64,000 nt of DNA from Mariniflexile gromovii (GTDB taxonomy: Bacteria > Bacteroidota > Bacteroidia > Flavobacteriales > Flavobacteriaceae), in assembly GCF_017814435.1 (NCBI RefSeq), contig NZ_JAGJCB010000005.1, positions 62,001-126,000 on the forward strand. Reading direction: 5' to 3'. This document shows, piece by piece, positions 43,146 through 51,870 of this stretch. Every line of letters starts with the position of its first letter. Position 1 is the stretch's first letter. The translations under genes were made by a program, and so were the position numbers. Below the pieces are notes generated by a model. The model was not told the origin of the DNA. It ran no database searches and saw nothing but the letters and a program-made list of their open reading frames with translations.

Positions 43146-43766
43146 TTAAGGCAATTCTGAAAGTTTTGCCTTTTCATCCCGTTCTTCAACAAGAATCATT
43201 ATTTCTTCTGGAGATAGGTAAAACCGTTTTATTCTATTGGTATAAATTTCAGGGAAACCAGCTTCGTTCAAAATGAAATTTTTAGTAGCAAGAATGTAAT
43301 CTTCCATACCATGAATTACAGCAAAAGTATCTGCACTCCGTTCTGCCCTTTTCATTGCTTTTTCTGAAAATAAATAAGCTAAACCGAAGCCTATAAGGTT
43401 TAAACCACTTCTAAATTGGTAATCCATTATATGCCCCAATTCGTGCCCTAGCCAACCAATAAGTACTTTTGATGGAATGTTTTTAGTATAATAAATAGTA
43501 TCAGCAATTATAAAACTTTCACTAATTAATACTTTGTACTTGCGTTTTGACTTAGAACAAAAAATACTCCAAAAATTAGGCTGTGCCTGCATGGTCGATT
43601 TTTTAATTTTATTCTTGAATTTAAATTCTATGGGTATTTCGGCTAACTCGGGGTAGTGAGATAATGCGATTTCAACTTCATTTGCAATAGATTCAGGATA
43701 CGTATGTTGAGCGTTCAAAAAATAAAAATTTATAAAGATTAATAATAAAATGAAATGAATTTTCAT
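43146..43766 (-). CDS. Putative exported zinc metallopeptidase-like protein
   Basis: A 206-residue protein with a signal peptide (IHFILLLIFINFYFLNAQ) and the zinc motif HExxH in LIGWLGHELGHIMDYQF at about residue 110. A downstream ERSADTFAVIHG segment provides the likely third ligand Glu/Asp, similar to M48- and SprT-type peptidases. It is shorter than M48 proteases. The catalytic role is inferred from the motif alone. It is the minus-strand neighbour of the cardiolipin synthase gene. Confidence 0.75.
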   Translation of the reverse strand: MKIHFILLLIFINFYFLNAQHTYPESIANEVEIALSHYPELAEIPIEFKFKNKIKKSTMQAQPNFWSIFCSKSKRKYKVLISESFIIADTIYYTKNIPSKVLIGWLGHELGHIMDYQFRSGLNLIGFGLAYLFSEKAMKRAERSADTFAVIHGMEDYILATKNFILNEAGFPEIYTNRIKRFYLSPEEIMILVEERDEKAKLSELP

Positions 43767-43776
43767 TGTGCTTTTT

Positions 43777-45198
43777 TTATAATAAAGGACTAAAAAATTT
43801 GGCTAACCCCTCAATGAATTTTTGGATTTTAGATCTGTTTTTAAATTCTTCATAGGACAATTTATCGGCATTGGAACATTCTTTATTAAATTCATCTAAA
43901 ATTTGAGCAGTAATAGTACTATCATAAATAAGCGCATTGGTTTCAAAATTATGCTCAAAACTTCTTTGGTCAAAATTTCCAGAACCAACGGATGCTATTT
44001 CATTATCTATAATAATTACTTTACTGTGCGAAAAACAATCGCGTACGTACACATTGATGCCCACAGATAAGAATTCTTCAAAATTAGAAAACATGGAATA
44101 GGTTGCCAGTATAGAATCTCCCTTTTTAGGTACCAATAGATTTACTTCAACACCACTTTGTGCTGCAATAACCAATGCTTGCAAAACAGCACTACCAGGA
44201 ATAAAATAAGGGTTTGCTATAAAAATATTAGTTTCAGCAAGACTTATCATGGCAATGTATTGCTGCATGATAGCTGGTTGATTGGAATCTGGACCACTTG
44301 TTACAATCTGCACCGATGAATTCCCTATTTTTTTAGGTTCTGGGAGATATTTAGAATCTAATAGCAATCTTTTCTTACTGGAAAAATGGTAGTCTTTTAT
44401 AAAAACTCGGTGTAAACTATTAACAACCGGTCCTTCCAATTGTACATGCAAGTCTTTCCAAACACCAAGATCTGATATAGGTTTAATATATTTATCTGAA
44501 ACATTAACGCCTCCTGTGAAGCCAATTTTTCCATCTATAATAATTATTTTTCGATGGTTTCTATAGTTTAAAGTAAACAGGAGATTACCAAACCTAATGG
44601 GCATCATTGGGTATGCCTTTACGCCAATATCACGAAAACGTTTTTTCAATTTCCCACTAAATGAAAAGCTGCCAAAGGAATCATAAATCATGCGTATTTC
44701 AACACCTTCTTTTATTTTGGCTTTAAACAATTCATAAAATTTATCTTGTAATTCACCCTTTTCAAAAATGTAATATTGTACATGTATAAATTTTTCGGCT
44801 TTTTCTATAGCTTTAAAAATAGCCTCAAAAGCCTCTTTTCCCGTGTTAAGAATTTCGACTTTGTTTCCTTGTAAGGCATATAAATAGGTAGCATTGAGAA
44901 TTAGTTTGGAGAGCTTCTTTGATTTTTGAGATGCAAAATCACTTTCAAATTTATCCCTTAATTCTTTTTCATTTTCAATATTATAGAGATTTTCCTTTTG
45001 AGACCTCTTTAGTCTGAAAAACTTAAATTTTCTCCTATTAACACCAAATAAATAGTACAATAACGGGCCTGCAAACGGGAACATGATAATAGTAAATACC
45101 CAACTTAAAGATTTGGTAGCCCTAGAACCATACATAATTACGCTATAAATAGCCCACAAGCTTACGATAAGGTATAAAATGAGGAATAATTTATTCAT
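43777..45198 (-). CDS. cls: Cardiolipin synthase (PLD family)
   Basis: A 473-residue inner-membrane enzyme with two N-terminal hydrophobic segments (FLILYLIVSLWAIYSVIMYG; WVFTIIMFPFAGPLLYYLFGVNRR) and two phospholipase-D HKD motifs: NHRKIIIIDGKIGFTGG (about 215-231) and SHSKVIIIDNEIASVGSGNFDQRSFEHNFE (about 385-415). This is full-length bacterial Cls, forming cardiolipin from phosphatidylglycerol. A plain Cls of the ClsA type is the simplest call. Confidence 0.95.
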   Translation of the reverse strand: MNKLFLILYLIVSLWAIYSVIMYGSRATKSLSWVFTIIMFPFAGPLLYYLFGVNRRKFKFFRLKRSQKENLYNIENEKELRDKFESDFASQKSKKLSKLILNATYLYALQGNKVEILNTGKEAFEAIFKAIEKAEKFIHVQYYIFEKGELQDKFYELFKAKIKEGVEIRMIYDSFGSFSFSGKLKKRFRDIGVKAYPMMPIRFGNLLFTLNYRNHRKIIIIDGKIGFTGGVNVSDKYIKPISDLGVWKDLHVQLEGPVVNSLHRVFIKDYHFSSKKRLLLDSKYLPEPKKIGNSSVQIVTSGPDSNQPAIMQQYIAMISLAETNIFIANPYFIPGSAVLQALVIAAQSGVEVNLLVPKKGDSILATYSMFSNFEEFLSVGINVYVRDCFSHSKVIIIDNEIASVGSGNFDQRSFEHNFETNALIYDSTITAQILDEFNKECSNADKLSYEEFKNRSKIQKFIEGLAKFFSPLL

Positions 45199-45446
45199 AT
45201 CAGTAAATATGCTATAAAGGGTTTTTTCTTGTTTTGAGTTATTGAAACAACTTCATTATCAAATTAATAACTAAATTTATAAAGTTATAAACTTTATTGA
45301 TTTTAAAATTAACACAATAAAGTTCTGAACACAAAATTACACCACCAGTTGACTCTATTTTTTGGGTTAGTATCATTTGCGATTGGGTTAATTTGTTTAA
45401 GAATTATATATTTTATTTGTAATATACCTTAAATGAATATAAACAA

Positions 45447-45842
45447 ATGGGCATGATAGCTACTAATAATAACGAGATTAAACTTTACTACAGCTCTGAA
45501 ACTTCTATTGGAAAACAGACGTATGCTTATGTTGTTTCATCTGAAAAAAAAGTATTAGGAGTTGATATTTCCAAAACAAAAGTACCAGGTAGCCATTGGG
45601 TAGAAATTGCTGATGGTTTGAATATAGAAATACAGAAATTAATAAATATGGAGCACCCCGATTTTATTAAACAATACGGAGATAAGTGTATTGATTTAGA
45701 CCAACACGATTGGCTTCGTATTTTAGAAAAACATCCTGAAACCTTGGCGTTTCCTGTGGTTATAATGGAAGGGAAATTTATTGCAATACACTCTCCATCT
45801 GACTTTGCAAAATACTTAAACCCAGATACCACAAAGCAATAA
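45447..45842 (+). CDS. ArsC/Spx-like thioredoxin-fold protein lacking the catalytic Cys
   Basis: A 131-residue protein with the arsenate-reductase-family layout: a strand IKLYY, an N-terminal helix GKQTYAYVVSS, the middle DWLRILEKHPETLAFPVVIMEGKFIAI (the ArsC P-V loop region) and a short C-terminal helix. The usual N-terminal redox Cys is absent; the loop reads SSETSIGK. The single Cys is in GDKCID. It may be a regulatory or structural relative rather than a reductase. It precedes the AsmA-like gene by 23 bp. Confidence 0.72.
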   Translation: MGMIATNNNEIKLYYSSETSIGKQTYAYVVSSEKKVLGVDISKTKVPGSHWVEIADGLNIEIQKLINMEHPDFIKQYGDKCIDLDQHDWLRILEKHPETLAFPVVIMEGKFIAIHSPSDFAKYLNPDTTKQ

Positions 45843-45865
45843 ACACACGACCTAATGATAATTGT

Positions 45866-47425
45866 ATGACCAACAAGCGCCATAAAAATATTAAGCTATT
45901 CCTGTTTTTAATACTTTTATTTACGTTTGTTTATTTCATATTGCAATGGTGGTCAAAAAATTATGTACAAGATTTATTAAGTGAAAAACTCCCTTCTCAT
46001 TTTGTACTAATGTATACCGATTTAGATGTTAATATATTGAGTGGCTCTGTGGTATTACTCAATCCATCTCTTAAAATCTCCAACAAGGATACACTTCAAA
46101 ATCACACCGATTTAAAATTAGAATCACTACAATTAAAAGGAATTGGTTATTGGGACATCCTGTTTAATGAAACGCTTTCGATAAAAAACATCTTATTAAA
46201 AAATCCGAAGCTTCATCATTATCCTTACAAGAAGATGTCTTCAAAAAAAACGAATAACAATGCCAACAATAAAGGCATCAAAACCATAAAATTTGATGAA
46301 TTAAATATTACCAATGGCAACATCCATATTATGAAACAAAGTGTGGATAGCATTAAAATTTCCGTATCATCTTTCGATTTAAAAATTTCAGAAAGCCACA
46401 TAAATTTACTTGCTGATAATAAGAAGTCTATAAATTATAACCGCTATAATTTAATAGCAAAAAATATAATTCTGGGTAAAAGTGATTATGAAACATTTAA
46501 GGTAGATCATTTAAACGCCGATGAAAAAAAGTGGGAAATAGAAAATCTACAAATCATTCCTAAATACACAAAACGTGAACTTTCAAGACATGTAAGTAAA
46601 GAACGTGATTATATAAATTTGAATATTCCGAAAGTTATATTAAATAATTTAGATTTTAATTTTGATGAAGAACGCTTTGGAGTAACAATAAATTCGGCTG
46701 AAATAGAAAAGCCCAACCTAGAAATCTACAGAGATAAATTATTGCCAGACGATTTAACAACGAAGCCGCTTTACAGCAAATCTTTGAGAAAGTTGAATTT
46801 TGATTTGGCAGTAAACAAAACAGAAATAAAAAACGGGTATATATCCTATGCTGAATTGGTTGAACCAGATAAAAAAGCTGGTAAATTGTTTTTCAATAAG
46901 GTGGATGCCACTATAAACCATTTAACCAACGATAAAAACGCCCAAGAAACAGCAATTAAAATACACTCATCACTTATGGGAAAAGCTCCTTTAGAATTAA
47001 ATTGGAATTTTGACGTTAATAATGCCTCTGACGCTTTTAACATCTCTGGAGCAGTAAGTGATTTACCTGCCGAAGATCTCAACCCATTCTTTAAACCAAA
47101 CTTGAATGCGCTTGCTGAAGGCACACTCCAACAAATGTATTTTACTTTTTATGGAAACACCACCAAATCTAAAGGTGAAATAAAAATGAAGTATGAAGAT
47201 TTCAAATTTGAAATACTCCAAAAAAACGGTTTCAAAATAAATAAAGTTTTAACCGCTATAGGGAATATTTTCATTAATGATGGGTCTGCAACCGATGCTG
47301 AAGGATTTCGCCACGGAGCTATAGAAGCACAACGAAATGTAACCAAATCATTTTTTAATTATTTGTGGATTAATGTAAAAAGCGGTTTGGTTAGTACCCT
47401 TACGGGCAATGGAAAAAAGAAATAA
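45866..47425 (+). CDS. AsmA/DUF748-like envelope protein
   Basis: A 519-residue protein anchored by one N-terminal helix (IKLFLFLILLFTFVYFILQWW). The remainder is repetitive beta-strand with the pattern found in AsmA-like proteins (IKNILLKNPKLHHY, LNLDFNFDEERFGV, INHLTNDKNAQETAIKI), ending in a helical tail (FFNYLWINVKSGLVSTL). Such proteins span the periplasm and take part in phospholipid transport or outer-membrane biogenesis. It is 11 bp upstream of a small membrane-protein gene. Confidence 0.75.
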   Translation: MTNKRHKNIKLFLFLILLFTFVYFILQWWSKNYVQDLLSEKLPSHFVLMYTDLDVNILSGSVVLLNPSLKISNKDTLQNHTDLKLESLQLKGIGYWDILFNETLSIKNILLKNPKLHHYPYKKMSSKKTNNNANNKGIKTIKFDELNITNGNIHIMKQSVDSIKISVSSFDLKISESHINLLADNKKSINYNRYNLIAKNIILGKSDYETFKVDHLNADEKKWEIENLQIIPKYTKRELSRHVSKERDYINLNIPKVILNNLDFNFDEERFGVTINSAEIEKPNLEIYRDKLLPDDLTTKPLYSKSLRKLNFDLAVNKTEIKNGYISYAELVEPDKKAGKLFFNKVDATINHLTNDKNAQETAIKIHSSLMGKAPLELNWNFDVNNASDAFNISGAVSDLPAEDLNPFFKPNLNALAEGTLQQMYFTFYGNTTKSKGEIKMKYEDFKFEILQKNGFKINKVLTAIGNIFINDGSATDAEGFRHGAIEAQRNVTKSFFNYLWINVKSGLVSTLTGNGKKK

Positions 47426-47436
47426 AATTTACATAA

Positions 47437-47973
47437 ATGAAAATTAATAGATATATAAGAAGAGCTATTATAGGTGGAATTATTTCCCTACTTTTCATCC
47501 TTTTAGGAACTTTCCTTTTAGGAAAATTAAGTGGTTATGAAGCTAAAGTGCTTATCAAAAATTCGCTTTCCGGCATTAATACACTTTGTAATACTATTGC
47601 ATTAGCATCAGCTACTATTTTAGCTTTATTATTAACTGTGTTAAGTATTAGTTCAGATTCCAAATCTAAACTTAAAAAAGACCATTATAAGCAAGTTCTT
47701 CAAATAGCTAAATTAGACACGGTGGTATTTATAGCCTCCATCATGTCTTTTATATTGTTAAACCTTCCTATTACGGAGTCGGACACTGTGCCTAACAATT
47801 GGTTTAATTATATCTATTATATTTCTTTAGCTATTTCCAGCATTCTAACGGCAGGCCTTATTGTAGTGGTTTTAATGCTGTACGGAACTATTGTAAATAT
47901 TATTAAAATAATAGGGCTTGGAATGAGCGATCATCCGTTAGCTGATATAGAGGAAGACGATGACTTAAAATGA
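47437..47973 (+). CDS. Hypothetical membrane protein
   Basis: A 178-residue protein with four hydrophobic segments (AIIGGIISLLFILLGTFLLG; LCNTIALASATILALLLTVLSI; VVFIASIMSFILLNLPI; ILTAGLIVVVLMLYGTIVNIIKIIGLG) and an acidic tail (DHPLADIEEDDD). I recognise no family. It is 11 bp after the AsmA-like gene, thus probably in the same operon. Confidence 0.75.
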   Translation: MKINRYIRRAIIGGIISLLFILLGTFLLGKLSGYEAKVLIKNSLSGINTLCNTIALASATILALLLTVLSISSDSKSKLKKDHYKQVLQIAKLDTVVFIASIMSFILLNLPITESDTVPNNWFNYIYYISLAISSILTAGLIVVVLMLYGTIVNIIKIIGLGMSDHPLADIEEDDDLK

Positions 47974-48024
47974 GATTATATGCAAAAATACATTGCCTAT
48001 AGCTTCTTGGAAAACAGCAAGATT

Positions 48025-48186
48025 TTACAGCTTTTTACGCCCTGTTATTAGTGAAATGATAAACAGAAAAATAAATATAAAGAATAAAGCTTTTGCTATG
48101 CTCGCAGCTCCAGCAGCAATACCACCAAAACCTAATATACCTGCAACAATAGCTAAAATAATGAATGTGATTGTCCAACGTAACAT
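48025..48186 (-). CDS. DUF1328-family small membrane protein
   Basis: A 53-residue protein with two hydrophobic segments. The Gly/Ala-rich pattern VAGILGFGGIAAGAASIAKAL, followed by LFIISLITGRK, matches the DUF1328 (UPF0391) family. Too short for standard ORF cut-offs; the start at 48186 gives MLRWTITFIILAI. Members are associated with general stress regulons in other bacteria. The opposite-strand open frame here is a shadow. Confidence 0.82.
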   Translation of the reverse strand: MLRWTITFIILAIVAGILGFGGIAAGAASIAKALFFIFIFLFIISLITGRKKL

Positions 48187-48344
48187 AATTTTAATTTTAA
48201 GATTAATAAATAAAAGTGAATTGATACTTACATATAAATCACTTAGTTACAACTCAAAGTTATAATATATTTAAAAGCTGAATTAACACTAATGATTCAG
48301 ATATTAACACAATAACATATTTTCAATTTTGATTTCATTATCAA

Positions 48345-48375
48345 TAAAAAAAGAGAAGTATGTTACTTCTCTTTT
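48345..48375. terminator. Bidirectional terminator between DUF1328 and DUF2383 genes
   Basis: Stem AAAGAGAAGTA / TACTTCTCTTT with a short loop, with A-runs before and T-runs after. It serves the DUF2383 gene on the minus strand and is about 150 bp upstream of the DUF1328 start. Confidence 0.85.
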
Positions 48376-48401
48376 CCTGCCTTATTAAATGAAATTAAAA
48401 A

Positions 48402-48854
48402 CTAATGTAAATCTTCTAGATTTTTAATGGTTCTTAAATCACTTTCAATAGCATCTTGCTGTTTAAGCAAAATGGTATGGGTACTAATGGGCAAAGACGT
48501 TTCATTAAGTACATCTTTATATTCTTGTACGGCTGCTCTCTCGCCTCTTATAGATTCTTCAAGCATAGATTCATCATTATCAAGAGAAAACAATGCTTTT
48601 ATATCCATCCAGGTACGATGTGCTACTCCTGTGATGCTACCGCTATTATCGGCACGCTCTCCAAAAGATCTTATTTCATTATTCAATTCATATCCAAAAT
48701 GATATCGTTCTTTCGATTTTCTTTCAAAATATTGTTTCAAATAGGTATTGTTTGTGTTTTCCGCGGCTGTTTTAAAACCCTTTTCAGCATCTTTTGTTTT
48801 TTCTAAAAGCGCATTTAATTTTTTACTTATGGTTTCTGTATATGTACTCATCAT
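48402..48854 (-). CDS. DUF2383 (PA2169-type) four-helix-bundle protein
   Basis: A 150-residue helical protein of the ferritin-like DUF2383 family: ETISKKLNALLEKTKDAEKGFKTAAENT, ERYHFGYELNNEIRSFG, SMLEESIRGERAAVQEYKDVL and IESDLRTIKNLEDLH. The conserved Glu/His residues suggest a metal-binding bundle. The ATG at 48854 (MMSTYTETIS) is preferred over the TTG at 48875. It follows a 37-residue small membrane-protein gene and is linked to stress regulons. Confidence 0.85.
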   Translation of the reverse strand: MMSTYTETISKKLNALLEKTKDAEKGFKTAAENTNNTYLKQYFERKSKERYHFGYELNNEIRSFGERADNSGSITGVAHRTWMDIKALFSLDNDESMLEESIRGERAAVQEYKDVLNETSLPISTHTILLKQQDAIESDLRTIKNLEDLH

Positions 48855-48896
48855 TTCTAATATTAAGTTTAACAATGTCTTAGCACAATTTATCCT

Positions 48897-49010
48897 TTAC
48901 AACTGGCTTAACTCGTCGTCATCATTCCTTTTGATTTCACCTAGAATCTTTTTAGCTGTTTTATAAACCAGGAAACCCAGAGAAACTCCTATTAATATGT
49001 TGCTAATCAT
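48897..49010 (-). CDS. Tiny membrane-associated protein (37 aa)
   Basis: A 37-residue ORF with a hydrophobic N-terminus (ISNILIGVSLGFLVYKTA) and a charged tail (KRNDDDE). It is too short for default ORF calls. It lies 42 bp upstream of the DUF2383 start on the same strand and is probably co-transcribed. No family is known to me; the strong helix and the operon position are the support. Confidence 0.5.
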   Translation of the reverse strand: MISNILIGVSLGFLVYKTAKKILGEIKRNDDDELSQL

Positions 49011-49142
49011 TCTTATTAAATAAATTGATTATCAAATTTATGATGATTAACTAACTTGTTTTAATTCATTTCAACTAAAAAATGACGTAATCAATTTATA
49101 TTTAATAATAATTATTATGATATTTTTTAGTGGCAGATATAA

Positions 49143-50351
49143 TTACTCACGCCCAAATCGATAATACTTCTGTAGTGGATGTTCTTTATTGTCCAGCAAC
49201 TCTTTTATAACTTCCATACCAATAACAGAAAAAGTGATTCCGTTTCCACCAAAACCTAAAACAAAATAACTATGGGGGAAATCTGGATGTGCACCCATAT
49301 ATGGCAAACCGTCTTGGGTTTCACCAAATGTGCCTGCCCAAACAAAATCGGTTCTAAACTGATAATTTGGTAATAAGTCTTTTAATTTTATGGTTAGTTT
49401 TTTGTTTTTGGCATTTAATAAGCCATCCCTCTTTTTATCATCTACAAAATCTTCATCTTCCCCACCTATTAAAATTCTATTATCGTCGGTGGTTCTCATG
49501 TATAAATAAGGGTCTGCGGTATTCCAAAAAAGGGTATCGTTTAAGTGTGATTGATCATCATCATTTCGTTCACCAATAATAGCGTAGGTTGAAAGCAATT
49601 TTACAAATGGTTCTTTTATAAGTTCGGTACTTTCAAAACCGTTGCAATAGATAACTTTCTTTGCTTTAACGGTGTTTCCAAATTCTGTTTTAATGTGCAC
49701 ACCATTTTTGGTATGTTTAAATGAAGTAATTTCAGTTTTATCAAAAATTTGCAATCCTTTTTTATGGTTGTAGGTCAACAAATCGTGGGTCAATTTAAAA
49801 GCATCTACACTTCCGCCTTGTTTTGATAGGATACCACCATGCGTTTTTTTTAATTGATATTTATTTTCAATGTCTTTAGAAGAAAGCCATGAAACCGGCA
49901 AACCACAACTACGTCTAGCTTCAAACTCTTTTTTTAAGCCAACCACATCTTTTTTGTAGGCCGCGAAATAAAGGGACTCTTTCTTTTTAAAGCCGCAATC
50001 GGACTTTATTTTTCTTACTACCTTCTGTAATGCATCAATAGAATTGTAGCATGCCCAATAATTAGCTTCTGCCGCAGGTTTTCCTATCATTTCCGATAGT
50101 TTATATAAGGGAACATCAATTTCATATTGAAGCATACTGGTGGTTGCCGAGGTGCTTCCATTAGCCACTTCCCTTCTATCTATTAATGTCGTTTTATAAC
50201 CCTCTGCAATACATTGGTGCGCTATTAAACTACCTGTAATGCCGCCTCCTATAATCAAAATATCAGTTTCAACATCTTCCTTTAATGAAGGATAAGATGC
50301 CAGTAAGCCATTTTTAATTAACCAAAAAGGTTCATTTGAAGTAAGGTCCAT
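49143..50351 (-). CDS. FAD-dependent oxidoreductase (DAO family)
   Basis: A 402-residue flavoenzyme. The dinucleotide-binding fold begins DILIIGGGITGSLIAHQC, with the Glu/Asp end of the second strand in TTLIDRREVANGSTSATTSMLQYEIDVPL. The C-terminal FAD motif is FVLGFGGNGITFSVIG. The layout resembles glycine/D-amino-acid oxidases and gamma-glutamylputrescine oxidoreductases. The substrate is not given by sequence. It is next to an AraC-type regulator on the same strand, with a 20-bp gap. Confidence 0.88.
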   Translation of the reverse strand: MDLTSNEPFWLIKNGLLASYPSLKEDVETDILIIGGGITGSLIAHQCIAEGYKTTLIDRREVANGSTSATTSMLQYEIDVPLYKLSEMIGKPAAEANYWACYNSIDALQKVVRKIKSDCGFKKKESLYFAAYKKDVVGLKKEFEARRSCGLPVSWLSSKDIENKYQLKKTHGGILSKQGGSVDAFKLTHDLLTYNHKKGLQIFDKTEITSFKHTKNGVHIKTEFGNTVKAKKVIYCNGFESTELIKEPFVKLLSTYAIIGERNDDDQSHLNDTLFWNTADPYLYMRTTDDNRILIGGEDEDFVDDKKRDGLLNAKNKKLTIKLKDLLPNYQFRTDFVWAGTFGETQDGLPYMGAHPDFPHSYFVLGFGGNGITFSVIGMEVIKELLDNKEHPLQKYYRFGRE

Positions 50352-50371
50352 ACAGGTTTCAGCTAATTATA

Positions 50372-51388
50372 TTAAGCTGTAATTGCCAATCTGTTTTGTT
50401 GATTTTGATAATGCTTAGGGCTACAATTATATTTTGCCTTAAAAATTTTAGAAAAATAACTTCTACTTGTAAGACCGATGGTATAAACAATTTCAGAAAT
50501 ATTCAATTCTGAAGTTCTAATTAAATTTTCTGCAGCTTCTACCCTAACATTTCTAATAAAATCGGTAACCGTTCTATTGTGCATTATCTTGAAACCTTCT
50601 TGAAGTTTAATAGGAGACAAGCCAGATTTTCTACTTAAATACTTTAAACTGTACTGAATTTCTGGATAATTTCTAATAAACTCCGATATATCTCTGATAG
50701 CTTCCATATCGGATTGTGAAAGGGAGTAACAATTGCTTTCTGCATTTATTGAGTCGTATTTGTGCTGCTCGATCTCTAAAGCTAAAATTAAATAAACAGT
50801 ACTATTTATCAATAAGTTTCTAATCAAACCTTGTTGACTGATGGTACTAAGATGGTCTATTTTCTCAACAATTTTTAAATTGAAAGACCCGATATATGAA
50901 AATTCATTGTTTTCTTGATGAAGTAAAAATGTTTCTTGCAAATGGTTTTTTAGTTCTTTATCTGAAACAGACAGGGTATCTACAGTAATCATAGAAACTT
51001 TAACATCTTCATCTTTTTTAAAATCCAAGAATGTTCTCTTTTTAGATGAATTTGAAAAAATACCTGTTTGAAATTGAGCTAGTTTGTTTTTCTGGCCATT
51101 TTTACCAAAACTTTGAGTAAGGTTTCCTTTGGAACAGTATCCGAAATGGATAGAACTCGGATTGTCATGTCTGTATGTAAGCGTCACATCTTCCTTAAAA
51201 ACAACATCATATTCTATGTAAGATATGGCGGGTTCTACAGAAATTCCAGAAACAAAACCTTTAGCTGTTTCATTATTAATTTCCAATCTATATTCTTTAG
51301 ATTTTATTTCTAGGTTTCCACCCAATTGGTTTTGTATTTGTTCAAAAATAGTAGAGAGGTTATTTGAAGTTATTGATATCGTTTTCAT
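50372..51388 (-). CDS. AraC-family transcriptional regulator
   Basis: A 338-residue regulator. The N-terminal 230 residues form a sensor region of unknown ligand. The C-terminal AraC DNA-binding domain is clear: LKYLSRKSGLSPIKLQEGFKIMHNRTVTDFIRNVRVEAAENLIRTSELNISEIVYTIGLTSRSYFSKIFKAKYNCSPKHY. It carries both helix-turn-helix halves. The adjacent FAD oxidoreductase gene is a natural target candidate. A small ORF lies upstream on the same strand (51452-51595). Confidence 0.92.
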   Translation of the reverse strand: MKTISITSNNLSTIFEQIQNQLGGNLEIKSKEYRLEINNETAKGFVSGISVEPAISYIEYDVVFKEDVTLTYRHDNPSSIHFGYCSKGNLTQSFGKNGQKNKLAQFQTGIFSNSSKKRTFLDFKKDEDVKVSMITVDTLSVSDKELKNHLQETFLLHQENNEFSYIGSFNLKIVEKIDHLSTISQQGLIRNLLINSTVYLILALEIEQHKYDSINAESNCYSLSQSDMEAIRDISEFIRNYPEIQYSLKYLSRKSGLSPIKLQEGFKIMHNRTVTDFIRNVRVEAAENLIRTSELNISEIVYTIGLTSRSYFSKIFKAKYNCSPKHYQNQQNRLAITA

Positions 51389-51870
51389 GTTTTTTTGTTT
51401 TTTTTAATCAGGTTGTTCTGGTTTTCAAGTGGGGCAATAACTCAACTACCTTTATTTAGCTGCAATGGTAATTGGTTTTAAATCGCTATCATTTGTACTG
51501 CCAACTGGAACTAAATAATTTTTTACAAACTCTTCAAGATTCAATGTGCGTTTTACAATAGCATTTTGCTGTGTTTTTAGGCTTATATTTTTCATTGTAT
51601 ATGTTTTTAATTATATATGAATTGTTGTGTTTCACAAAGTTGCAACAAGAGTGTAAGTGTTTTGTTATACAATTTTTTCATTATTTTATATAATTATAAT
51701 AACAGGCTGTTTTCTTAAGAAAACATTAAGAGTATCCGCCTAAAAAACAACTTCTTACGGGATAGATTTCTTTAAAAATTATATATCCTTTTTATCAATT
51801 ACGCTAATACTTTAATTGATTCGATTAAATCTATTTGCAGAAACCAACTTACTTTGCATAAACATTTTTA
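51389..51870. other. Intergenic region with one possible small gene
   Basis: 482 bp between the AraC gene and the YihY gene. It holds a 47-codon ORF on the minus strand (listed separately) and otherwise A/T-rich DNA. Nothing else is visible, and the small ORF is the only candidate for a product here. Confidence 0.7.
51452..51595 (-). CDS. Small hypothetical protein (47 aa)
   Basis: A 47-residue ORF with a balanced composition (MKNISLKTQQNAIVKRTLNL start, LKPITIAAK end), soluble, with an amphipathic helix-like stretch NLEEFVKNYLVPVG. No family is recognised. It is separated from the AraC gene by 63 bp on the same strand. Coding evidence is limited to an open frame, ATG start and good amino-acid composition. 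Confidence 0.45.
   Translation of the reverse strand: MKNISLKTQQNAIVKRTLNLEEFVKNYLVPVGSTNDSDLKPITIAAK

Noticed and set aside
48456-48806. Long plus-strand open frames opposite the DUF2383 gene and other genes
   Set aside because: They are shadows of the real genes: poor composition, no recognised families.
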